This document shows, in pieces, positions 7,680-15,127 of a stretch of DNA of 18,120 nt. The position numbers were made by a program, and so were the translations under genes. Positions within the stretch are counted from its first letter, which is position 1; each line of letters starts with the position of its first letter. The notes below the pieces were generated by a model. The model searched no databases and was not told where the DNA came from. It was given only the letters and a program-made list of their open reading frames with translations. Source of the stretch: CAIYRG01 sp035632215 (GTDB lineage: Bacteria; Pseudomonadota; Alphaproteobacteria; Micropepsales; Micropepsaceae); assembly GCA_035632215.1 (NCBI GenBank), contig DASQHF010000111.1:1-18120 (forward strand). Reading direction: 5' to 3'.

Positions 7680-9973
7680 GGCCTTGCATCCGCCGTGTCG
7701 TCGAGCGCAAAAGATTGAGGCGGCTCGCCGAACTGATTGCGCCGCCAGATGGCAAGATAAGCTCTCTCAAGCTCACGCGTGAATCGCGCGGTGTCGAAGA
7801 GGGCAGACCGTTCGCGGCCAGCGGCAAGCTTGCCCCGGATGGCTGCCAGCAAATCCGGCTCGCAGACGAGCTTCAGAGCGAGCGCCTCGTACTCCGCCGG
7901 CGAGGCGGCGATCATTTCGTTCAGGCCGACAGACTTCAGGAGACTCGCGGCGACGCGGCCAGCGAATGTCGCACCAAGGCAGGTCAGCACCGGCAGGCCG
8001 GCCCATAAAGCATCGCTCGCAGTCGTGTGTGCGCAGCAAGGGAGCGTATCGAGAAAAAGATCGGCAAGGCGGTGGCGCGCGAGATGAAGACCGAGCTCGA
8101 CCCGGGGCGCAAAGCACAAGCGCTCCGCTGCCACCCCGCGGGCTTCGGCCTCGCGCCGCAGATTGCGGACAACCGCCTCGTTGTTCTGAAGCAGCCACAA
8201 GACGCTGCCCTCGACTTGATGAAGCAGGCGCATCCAGATGTCGAAAGTCTCGGGCTGAATCTTCAAATTGTTGTTGAAGCAGCAGAACACGAAGCCCCGG
8301 TCCGGGAGCCCGGCCTGGCTGCGCTCAGGCGCGCTCGGAGCGATCACCCGCCGGTCGTCGTTGCATTGATAGCAATCGGGAAAATAGATGAGCTTCTCGC
8401 TGTAATAGGTCTGTTCGTCGGGCGGAATGACGACGCGGTCGGCCAAAAGATAGTCCATGTAATCGGCCGCCATGGTTCCCGGATAACCGAGATAGCTCAC
8501 CTGCACGGGTGCCGGCTTGAAGGCAAGAATGCCCGGACGGCTTTCGGACGTATAACCTTTCAGGTCGACGGCAATATCGATCTCCATCTCCCGGATCATC
8601 CGCGCGATTGCCGCATCGCTTTTGCCTTCGGCATCGATAAAGCGGTCGAATGCAGCCTCGAGCCGTCCTCTTGAGGCGCTGTGATCGTTCGTTCCGAACG
8701 AGATCGCAATGGTCTCAAAGCGGTTCCGGTCGTGGTGCTCGAACACCCCGGCCATCAGAAACGCTGTCGCGTGCTCGCGGAAATCCGACGAGAGATAGCC
8801 CAGTCGGATGCGGTCGTGGCAGTAGGGCTGTCCATCCGAAAGCGGGGGGGAAACGGCCGGGCATTTCTCGCGAACCCAAATCCGCGCACAGTCCCGATGC
8901 TCGGTCATCGAGCGGCAGAGGAAGAGATGACCCATGGGGTCGAGGACGAACTCGCCGTCCGCGATCGCAGCAGCGATAATCCGCCGATCGGCCTCAAGAG
9001 AGCTCCAGTCGCAGCAATGCAGATGCGATAGCGCGCGGTATCCCTTGGGCCAGGGCGCAGGCTTTGACGTCGCAAGCGTGTCGTACGCCATCGCCGCTTC
9101 TTCGAAGCGGAAGAGCTCGAAGAGCGTATGGGCACGCGTCGTCAGCATCCCAGAGTCCCGGGGGATCAAGGCAAGGGCTTTGTCCACGTAGGACAAGGCC
9201 TGTTCCCGGCGGTTGAGCTTCCTCAAACATGCCGCCGCCGAATGCCAGGCCTCGGCGTTTGCGCCATCCTTGGCGAAGAATTGATCGTAACTCGAGATAG
9301 CCTCGGCATTGCGGTCGAGAGCCGCGAGAACATCGGCGCGCTGGCGAAGTGCGTCCTTGTCGCCGGGCGCGGCTCGCAAAGCGGCGTCAAAGTCGGCCAA
9401 TCCCTCCTCGAGCTTGCCTTCGACCACGAGCAAGGTGCCGCGATTCTTGAGAGCTTCGACATAATCGGGTTTCAAGGCGAGCGCCTTGCCGTAATCCGAA
9501 AGCGCCTCGGCCAAGCGATCGAGCGCGCGAAGGGCGGCCGCGCGGTTGTTCCACGCCTGCGCGAGATTGGGCACCAACTCGACGAGCGAGTCGAAGCTCT
9601 CCAGGGCCTCGCGGTGGCGTTTCAGCGTCATCAACGTGCTACCGCGGTTGGCAAGCGCCTCGACATAGCCCGGCTTCAAGGCGAGCGCCGCGTCGAAGAC
9701 GGCGATCGCCTCCTCCAGCCGATTGAGCTTTTGCAACAGGCAGGCATGGTTGTAACGCGCATCGGGCGAGATTGGATTGGACTCGACCGCTCGACTAACC
9801 AGCCGTTCGGCCTGCTCCAATTGGCCCGACTGATAGGAAATGATGCCGAGGGCATGAAGGGCTTCGAATTCGTGCGGATTTCCGTCGAGGATCTCAGCGT
9901 AGATCCTGGCAGCCTCGGTGAGCCTTCCACTGCGGCGAAGACGCATGGCGTCCCGCAATTGCGCCGCGGTCAT
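7676..9973 (-). CDS. TPR-GT41 (OGT/SPINDLY-type) glycosyltransferase, array copy 3
   Basis: The longest copy, 765 residues, with nine 34-residue TPRs (2-307), LHCCDW at 318-323 and a GT41 domain at about 387-750. Landmarks: His401 (human H498), KPAPVQ with LGYPGT at 486-499, Lys571 in FNNNLKI (K842), His630 (H901), HTT at 649-651 and Asp654. TPR7 and TPR9 depart most from the consensus (TPR7 ends DGAN, TPR9 ends KPAP), which may mark where the superhelix bends or ends. It is very similar to copy 4 in its N-terminal repeats, consistent with a recent duplication of one from the other. The ATG at 9973 forms an ATGA overlap with copy 2, with a weak GGA about 10 nt upstream. The TGA at 7676-7678 overlaps copy 4. 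All expected catalytic residues are intact. Donor sugar and target proteins are not predictable. Confidence 0.95.
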   Translation of the reverse strand: MTAAQLRDAMRLRRSGRLTEAARIYAEILDGNPHEFEALHALGIISYQSGQLEQAERLVSRAVESNPISPDARYNHACLLQKLNRLEEAIAVFDAALALKPGYVEALANRGSTLMTLKRHREALESFDSLVELVPNLAQAWNNRAAALRALDRLAEALSDYGKALALKPDYVEALKNRGTLLVVEGKLEEGLADFDAALRAAPGDKDALRQRADVLAALDRNAEAISSYDQFFAKDGANAEAWHSAAACLRKLNRREQALSYVDKALALIPRDSGMLTTRAHTLFELFRFEEAAMAYDTLATSKPAPWPKGYRALSHLHCCDWSSLEADRRIIAAAIADGEFVLDPMGHLFLCRSMTEHRDCARIWVREKCPAVSPPLSDGQPYCHDRIRLGYLSSDFREHATAFLMAGVFEHHDRNRFETIAISFGTNDHSASRGRLEAAFDRFIDAEGKSDAAIARMIREMEIDIAVDLKGYTSESRPGILAFKPAPVQVSYLGYPGTMAADYMDYLLADRVVIPPDEQTYYSEKLIYFPDCYQCNDDRRVIAPSAPERSQAGLPDRGFVFCCFNNNLKIQPETFDIWMRLLHQVEGSVLWLLQNNEAVVRNLRREAEARGVAAERLCFAPRVELGLHLARHRLADLFLDTLPCCAHTTASDALWAGLPVLTCLGATFAGRVAASLLKSVGLNEMIAASPAEYEALALKLVCEPDLLAAIRGKLAAGRERSALFDTARFTRELERAYLAIWRRNQFGEPPQSFALDDTADARP

Positions 9974-12189
9974 CGGGATTGTTCCAGGTCGCGGACGTAA
10001 AAGCTCTCCAGTGCCTCTCCGCGCCGATTGCGTGCGCAGATTTCGGCGATCGCGCGTTCGAGCCCGCGCGTAAAGCCGATTGTGTCGAACAGCGGCGAGG
10101 AAGAGCGGGCGCGATTAAGCGTTTGCCGGATGTGTTGAAGCCGTTCCCTATCGCGCGCAAGCTCGAGCGCAAGGGCCTCATAGTGGTTGATAGACTGCGT
10201 CACGAGCTCGGTGAGCCCGACCGCATGAAGAGCGCTCGCCGCAACCCGGCTCGCGAAAGCCGCGCCCTGCAATGTCAGGAGCGGCACGCCCGCCCACAAG
10301 GCATCGCATGCTGTCGCGTGAGCGTTGTAAGGAAGCGTATCCAGGAAGAGGTCCGCCAGGCGCAAGCGCGAGAGGTGTTCTTCGGTCGTTGGCGTGAATG
10401 GCGCGAAGATAAGGCGCATGGGATCGATGCCGCGCCGCCCGGCTTCGCGACGCAATGCGCCGGATGACGAAGAGCTTCCAGCGGGAAGCCAAAGCACGCT
10501 GTCCTTCACTTCGTCGAGGAGATGCATCCACACACCGAACATCGCCGGCGTGATCTTGAACGCGCCGCTGAAGCAGCAATAAACGAAACCTTTCTCCGGC
10601 AACCCGGCCTGGCTGCGACGCGGCATCGGCTCCGCTATGGTGCGCTTTCCATCATTGGGCAAAAAGGAGTGCGGGAGATAAATGACTTTCTCCGCATAGT
10701 TGCTCCGCTGTCCGGGCGGAATGACAGTTTCGTCGGCGAAGATATAGTCGATATAGGGCGCTCCCATTGTGCCCGGGAATCCCAGGAAATGGGCTTGGAC
10801 CGGCGCCGGGCGGCGGGCGAGAATTCCGGGCCGACAGCCGGCCGTAAAGCCGTTGAGGTCGATCGCGACGTCTACTTCTCGTTCGCGCAGCCACGCCGCG
10901 ACCTCGGCGTCCTTCATGCCGCGAACATCGATGGAGGTCTCGAATGCCGCTTCGAGCCGCTTGCGTATGCGGCTGTCGTCGCTCGGACCCAGCGAGACAG
11001 CGATTGTCTCGAAACGGTTCCTGTCGTGACACTCGAAAATGCCGACACTCAAACGCGCAACGGCGTGATCGTTGAAATCGGCTGACAGGTACGCAAGACG
11101 AATGCGTTCATGCCCGTATCGTTCGCCGCGCCATAATGGCTCGGCCGAAGCTGGAAATTGCCGCTCGACCCAAACCCTTGCTCCGCGCAGAGCATCCGCG
11201 GAAAGTTCGTCGACCCCGCCGGCCAATCCGGCGAGCGACAAAAACGGCAACGGCGCGCAAACAGGCAGGCCCGAACGGACTGCCAATGCGACAGCCGTCA
11301 CTTCAGCCTCGAGCCCGTCCCAATGACAGCCGTGCAGATGGCAATAGGCGAGATTGCCCCGCGCCCAGGGAAAATCAGGATCACGCGCGATAACCCGCTC
11401 GAAATCGCGCGCAGCCTCTTCGAAGCGGCGCAAGACGAGAAGCGTGTTTCCGCGCTGATTGAGGGCTTCGATGTGATCGGGCCGGAGCTCCAAGGCGCGC
11501 GAATAGGCGGCGATCGCCTCCTCTCGCCGATCGAGCTGCGACAACGCGGCGCCACGGCGTGTCCAAGTGTCCGCATTTTGCGGCTGGACCTCGAGCCCGC
11601 GATCGAATTCTGCCAATGCCTCATCCAAGCGTTGCAGGCCAATGAGCGCATCGCCCCGATTGAGGCGGGACTCCAAATGCCCCGGCTGAAGCGCCAGGGC
11701 CTTGTCATAGCTTGCGACCGCGTCGGCAAAGCGCCCGAGCTTGAACAGCGCGGCGCCGCGATTGGCCCAGGTTTGCGCCAACTCCGGACGCAGCGACGTC
11801 GTGCGCTCGAAGTCATTGAGCGCTTCTGCGTGACGGGCGAGGCGAACCAGCGCATTACCCCGGTTCGTTAGCGCTTCGACGTATCCCGGCTTGAGCGCAA
11901 TTGCGCGATCGAAACAGGCGATCGCCGCTTCAATCCGGCCAAGTCTCAATAAGAGCGAGCCCCGGTTGTACTGGGCATCGACGGCGGCGGGATTGACGGT
12001 AACCGCCTGCCCGATCAGTCGTTCGGCTTCCTCTAAGTCGCCACATTGGTAGCGGACGATTCCAAGCGCGTGCAGCGCTTCGAAGCTCTCGGGTGCGACG
12101 TTCAACACCTGGCGATAGATGTCGGCGGCCTCCGCGAGTTTCCCTGCGCGGCGCAACTTAAGCGCATCTTGCAGCAAAAGCTCGTTCAT
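9970..12189 (-). CDS. TPR-GT41 (OGT/SPINDLY-type) glycosyltransferase, array copy 2
   Basis: A 739-residue paralogue with eight TPRs (2-273) and a GT41 domain at about 360-720. His375 (human H498), Lys545 (K842), His605 (H901) and Asp629 (D925) are present. Three motifs differ from most copies: the junction reads CHW instead of CDW (288-290), the donor-pocket segment before Lys545 reads FSGAFK instead of FNxxxK, and the HTT motif reads HAT (624-626), losing the residue that matches human T921. A Ser/Gly run at about 571-577 replaces the usual charged loop after the VLWL strand. The linker (about 300-345) is slightly longer and more hydrophobic than in the others. The ATG at 12189 is chosen over an upstream open stretch of 22 codons because it overlaps the copy 1 stop as ATGA and starts TPR1. 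It is probably folded and nucleotide-binding, but its activity is less certain than for copies 1, 3 and 4. Confidence 0.93.
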   Translation of the reverse strand: MNELLLQDALKLRRAGKLAEAADIYRQVLNVAPESFEALHALGIVRYQCGDLEEAERLIGQAVTVNPAAVDAQYNRGSLLLRLGRIEAAIACFDRAIALKPGYVEALTNRGNALVRLARHAEALNDFERTTSLRPELAQTWANRGAALFKLGRFADAVASYDKALALQPGHLESRLNRGDALIGLQRLDEALAEFDRGLEVQPQNADTWTRRGAALSQLDRREEAIAAYSRALELRPDHIEALNQRGNTLLVLRRFEEAARDFERVIARDPDFPWARGNLAYCHLHGCHWDGLEAEVTAVALAVRSGLPVCAPLPFLSLAGLAGGVDELSADALRGARVWVERQFPASAEPLWRGERYGHERIRLAYLSADFNDHAVARLSVGIFECHDRNRFETIAVSLGPSDDSRIRKRLEAAFETSIDVRGMKDAEVAAWLREREVDVAIDLNGFTAGCRPGILARRPAPVQAHFLGFPGTMGAPYIDYIFADETVIPPGQRSNYAEKVIYLPHSFLPNDGKRTIAEPMPRRSQAGLPEKGFVYCCFSGAFKITPAMFGVWMHLLDEVKDSVLWLPAGSSSSSGALRREAGRRGIDPMRLIFAPFTPTTEEHLSRLRLADLFLDTLPYNAHATACDALWAGVPLLTLQGAAFASRVAASALHAVGLTELVTQSINHYEALALELARDRERLQHIRQTLNRARSSSPLFDTIGFTRGLERAIAEICARNRRGEALESFYVRDLEQSR

Positions 12190-14381
12190 CGGGGTTGGAC
12201 CGCAGGATCGACGGCGAAACCCGCCGGAGGTTGACCGCGCTGGCTCCTTTCCCACATCGCGGCAAATGCGTTTTCCAAATTGCGGGTCATGCGGGTGGTG
12301 TCGAACAGCGGATAGGTCTTTCCGTTTGCCGCGAGTTTCTCTCGGATAGAACGAAGCTCCGTCGGATTGCGGGCCAACCGCGTTGCCAGCGCCTCATATT
12401 CGTCGAGCGAGCGCGTGATCAGCTCCGGCAGCCCGACTGCGGTCAGCAGACTCGCCGCGACACGGCCGGCAAACGTCGTACCGAGGCAGGTGACCAATGG
12501 CAGTCCGACGAACAATGCGTCGCTTGCCGTGGTGTGGGCCGAATAGGGCAAAGTGTCGAGAAAAAGATCCGCCGCCTGTTGTCTTGCAAGATGCTCGGCC
12601 GGCGTCGTGCGTGGCGCGAAGACCAGCCGTTCGGGCGCGATACCGCTCGCAGAAGCCCGTTCGCGAAGATTGCGAACGACCGATGGATTGTCCATCAACA
12701 GCCAAAGAACGCTCCTCTGGTTTTGCGCAAGGAGGCGCATCCAGACCGCGAAGAATTCGTCAGTGATCTTGAAATTGTTGTTGAAGCAACAGAAGACGAA
12801 GCCATCGTCGGGCAGGCCCAATTCCGTGCGCGTAAAGCTGCGGCTCGCTATCTCGCGCTTGGAGTCGTTGGCCTGATAGGCGTCGGGAAGATAGACGATC
12901 TGTTCGCTGTAGAACTTCCGGTCGGCCTCGGGAATCACGATCCGATCGCCGAGCAGATAGTCGATATGCGGCGCCCCCATCGTGCCCGGAAATCCGAGAT
13001 AGTTCACCTGAACCGGCGCGGGGCGGTGGCTCAAGATGCCCGTCCGGCAGTGTTCGGTAAATCCCATGAGATCGACGGCGACGTCGACTTCGAGTTCTCT
13101 CAGGAGGGACGCGACCTCGAGATCGCCCTTGTTGCGAACGTCGTAGAAGTGTTCGAAGCCCCTTGCTATGCGCCCGTGGATGCTCGAGTCCTGCCCAGGA
13201 CCGAACGAGATACCGATGGTCTCGAAACGCTTCCTGTCGTGATGCTCGAATACGCCGGCGATTAGGAACGCTACCGGATGCGGCCGGTAATCGGCGGAGA
13301 GATAAGCGAGACGAATTCTGTCATGACGATAGCGCTCGCCTTTCCAAAGGGGCGGAGGCAGTGACGCGAAGCCGTCGGCGGCTGAAATCCGCGCGCAGCG
13401 GAGCTGATCCTCAGGCGAGCGTAAGATAAACAAGCTTCCTAAAGGATCGAGCACCGGCTTTCCGGCGCGCACGCCCGCTTCGATCTCTGCCCGGTCACGA
13501 TCCAAGAAACGCCAATCGCACGATCTCAGCCGGCATTGAACGAGGAAGCCTCGCACGAAGGAGAGATCGGGCTCGATCGCCAGCGCCCGGTGATACGCCT
13601 CCGCTGCTTCGTCAAAACGCTTGAGCTCGAAAAGCACGTTGCCTCGATTGCTCCAGGCCTCAGCATCCTTAGGCTGAAGCCCGACCGCCTTCTCGAAACA
13701 AGGAAGTGCCTCCACAGGGCGGCGCGACTCGATCAAGGCGACGCCGCGGTTGTTCCACGCTTGGGCGTCGTCGGGCTTAAGCGCGAGATAGATCTCGTAC
13801 GCCTGAGCTGCTTCCGAATTTCTCTTCATCAAGAAGAGCGCGTCAGCCCGGAACCGCAGCAGATCCGGATTTTTTGGCTCGAGCTTCAACGCTTTGCCGA
13901 AGCTCGCCAGCGCTTCCAGCGGACGGCCCATGGTTCCCAAAAGGCGGCCGAGATTGCCCCAGGCGAATGCCCATCCCGGACGCAATTCCGCGACGCGGTT
14001 GAAGTCGGCAAGGGCTTCTTCATACCGCCGCAGTTGGGCGAGCGCATTGCCCCGGTCGACGAGCGCTTCCACGAAGTCGGGCTTGGTCGCTATCGCCCCA
14101 TTGAAGCTTTGGAGCGACTCATCCACTCGGCCGAGCCTAAACAGCAGCAAAGCGTGATTGAGCCTCGCATCAACCGCCTGCGGGTTTACGTTCAGCGCTT
14201 GGGCGAGGAGGCGCTCCGCCTCGACCAAGTCGCCGGATTGGTAGCGAACCAATCCGAGTGCATGCAGGGCATCGAAATTCCGCGGTGCCGATCGCAGTAT
14301 CTGACGATAAATCTCCGCCGCTTCCTTGAGCTTGCCCGCGCGCTGCAAGCCAAACGCCGTCTGCAGGTCCGACTGGGTCAT
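12186..14381 (-). CDS. TPR-GT41 (OGT/SPINDLY-type) glycosyltransferase, array copy 1 (first gene of the array)
   Basis: A 731-residue paralogue with eight 34-residue TPRs (2-273), RLRSCDW at 284-290 and a GT41 domain at about 354-715. Landmarks: His368 (human H498), RPAPVQ with LGFPGT at 453-467, Lys538 in FNNNFKI (K842), His597 (H901), HTT at 616-618 and Asp621. The segment after HTT reads DALFVG rather than DALWAG. The frame is open to a GTG at 14414, but I prefer the ATG at 14381: it places TPR1 at the N-terminus as in all other copies and carries the same ATGA signature (see findings). Neither start has a clear Shine-Dalgarno. No strong promoter stands out in the 107 bp between this gene and the upstream EF-hand gene, so it may be co-transcribed with it. 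Its TGA overlaps copy 2. The predicted role is cytoplasmic protein O-glycosylation. Confidence 0.93.
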   Translation of the reverse strand: MTQSDLQTAFGLQRAGKLKEAAEIYRQILRSAPRNFDALHALGLVRYQSGDLVEAERLLAQALNVNPQAVDARLNHALLLFRLGRVDESLQSFNGAIATKPDFVEALVDRGNALAQLRRYEEALADFNRVAELRPGWAFAWGNLGRLLGTMGRPLEALASFGKALKLEPKNPDLLRFRADALFLMKRNSEAAQAYEIYLALKPDDAQAWNNRGVALIESRRPVEALPCFEKAVGLQPKDAEAWSNRGNVLFELKRFDEAAEAYHRALAIEPDLSFVRGFLVQCRLRSCDWRFLDRDRAEIEAGVRAGKPVLDPLGSLFILRSPEDQLRCARISAADGFASLPPPLWKGERYRHDRIRLAYLSADYRPHPVAFLIAGVFEHHDRKRFETIGISFGPGQDSSIHGRIARGFEHFYDVRNKGDLEVASLLRELEVDVAVDLMGFTEHCRTGILSHRPAPVQVNYLGFPGTMGAPHIDYLLGDRIVIPEADRKFYSEQIVYLPDAYQANDSKREIASRSFTRTELGLPDDGFVFCCFNNNFKITDEFFAVWMRLLAQNQRSVLWLLMDNPSVVRNLRERASASGIAPERLVFAPRTTPAEHLARQQAADLFLDTLPYSAHTTASDALFVGLPLVTCLGTTFAGRVAASLLTAVGLPELITRSLDEYEALATRLARNPTELRSIREKLAANGKTYPLFDTTRMTRNLENAFAAMWERSQRGQPPAGFAVDPAVQPR

Positions 14382-14488
14382 GCGCACAGCTCGATCGGAG
14401 GTAGACGCGCCCACGCCCGGCGCGCGGCTATGCGCCTATAACTTTGTTCACGGACGACTTGGCCGGGCGCAACGTGCGGCCACACCGC
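14382..14488 (-). other. 107-bp gap between second EF-hand gene and array copy 1
   Basis: No separate gene and no terminator with a T-run. A TATAGG-like stretch (14435-14440) is a possible -10, but I find no matching -35 at normal spacing. The EF-hand reading frame stays open through the whole gap, apart from its own TGA, and ends at 14378-14380 in an ATGA overlap with copy 1. Confidence 0.4.
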
Positions 14489-15043
14489 TCAGTACGATGG
14501 CCGATTGCTGCTTGGCGGCGCGGATTGCGACGAGCTGTTGCTCGGGCTGCTACCCCCGCTGCCCTTACCGTCACCGCCCTTGCTGGCGGTTGTAGTCCGC
14601 TTCTCGACCACGGGCGGAGCGATTGGCATCGAGGGCCCGCGAAGTTCCAGCAGCGTAACCTTGCCGTCCTTTCTGCGGTCCGCGAGCTCGAAATAAGATC
14701 GTACCGTGTTCCCGAACTCGCGCCGGTCAACGCAGCCATCGAGGTTCCAGTCTACGAGCGGAGAAGCCTGCGCCCCGTCCTGTTTAAGACGTCTTTCGTT
14801 TTCGGCGCGAACCTCCGGTGGACTGAGACAGCCGTCATGGTCGGAATCGGCAGCATCGAAGTCGGCCTTCAGGCCCGCTTCCATCTCTTCGCGTGTGATT
14901 ACGCCATCGTGGTCCGCGTCGTAACGCAGAAGAAGGGCGGCGCTCGGCGGTAGACCCGTAGGGGTACGCTGCGCAGCCCAAAGGGGCAGACTCAGCACGA
15001 TGATGGCTGTGCCGGCGGCAAAGGAACCAACTAGACGCTTCAT
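14489..15043 (-). CDS. Exported EF-hand protein with Ser/Thr-rich tail
   Basis: 184 residues. Residues 1-23 form a Sec-type signal peptide (MKR, hydrophobic core, cleavage probably after LWA). Four canonical 12-residue EF-hand loops follow: 42-53 (DADHDGVITREE), 66-77 (DSDHDGCLSPPE), 98-109 (DWNLDGCVDRRE) and 122-133 (DRRKDGKVTLLE), so it probably binds Ca2+ in the periplasm or outside the cell. The last 35 or so residues (from about 148) are low-complexity and rich in Ser, Thr, Gly and Pro, a composition typical of disordered or O-glycosylated tails. It is a clear paralogue of the preceding EF-hand protein: the same loop order, the shared AEN.RR helix and the shared ASPL.DWN.DG segment. The ATG at 15043 has AAGGGG about 10 nt upstream. 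The biological role is unknown; position just before the glycosyltransferase array suggests, but does not prove, a link. Confidence 0.88.
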   Translation of the reverse strand: MKRLVGSFAAGTAIIVLSLPLWAAQRTPTGLPPSAALLLRYDADHDGVITREEMEAGLKADFDAADSDHDGCLSPPEVRAENERRLKQDGAQASPLVDWNLDGCVDRREFGNTVRSYFELADRRKDGKVTLLELRGPSMPIAPPVVEKRTTTASKGGDGKGSGGSSPSNSSSQSAPPSSNRPSY

Positions 15044-15127
15044 GGGATACGCCCCTTACTCAGCTGGAAGACCCTACCGCAAATCGGCCTCCGGCGGAAA
15101 CGGTCCGACACCCGGCAGGGAAAAAGT

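Larger units (their letters stand above)
1..14381 (-). repeat. Tandem array/operon of seven paralogous TPR-GT41 genes
   Basis: Seven head-to-tail copies of one gene type, each about 1.9-2.3 kb, with no intergenic DNA. Junctions at 12186-12189, 9970-9973, 7676-7679, 5385-5388, 3415-3418 and 1538-1541 are all ATGA. Residue 2 is therefore always Thr, Asn or Ser. The copies diverge too much to be an assembly repeat: TPR number, linkers and active-site segments all differ. Copies 1-4 share ALHALG in TPR2 and have long TPR domains; copies 5-7 are shorter. The array may continue beyond position 1. Confidence 0.9.

Noticed and set aside
99..10467. Long plus-strand open frames (for example 1877-3028, 5730-6725, 9128-10000) with similar starting segments in several copies
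   Set aside because: They lie antisense to the GT41 genes at matching positions, and their resemblance to each other follows from the homology of the underlying minus-strand genes. High GC makes such frames common; none has a domain or ribosome site I can recognise.
12190..12255. Upstream start for array copy 2 (and similar extensions for copies 5 and 6)
   Set aside because: These extensions only read through the end of the preceding gene in another frame. The ATGA-overlap starts give proteins that begin at TPR1 in all copies.
12195..13265. Plus-strand open frame of 356 codons
   Set aside because: Antisense shadow of array copy 1, which has unmistakable TPR and GT41 motifs in its own frame.
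1..14381. Possible assembly artefact or CRISPR-like repetition
   Set aside because: Repeat units are about 2 kb coding genes with clearly different sequences and lengths; there are no short direct repeats with spacers, and no identical blocks that would suggest misassembly.
14382..14414. GTG start at 14414 for array copy 1
   Set aside because: It would add 11 residues before TPR1 that no other copy has, and no Shine-Dalgarno precedes it. The ATG at 14381 matches the paralogues.
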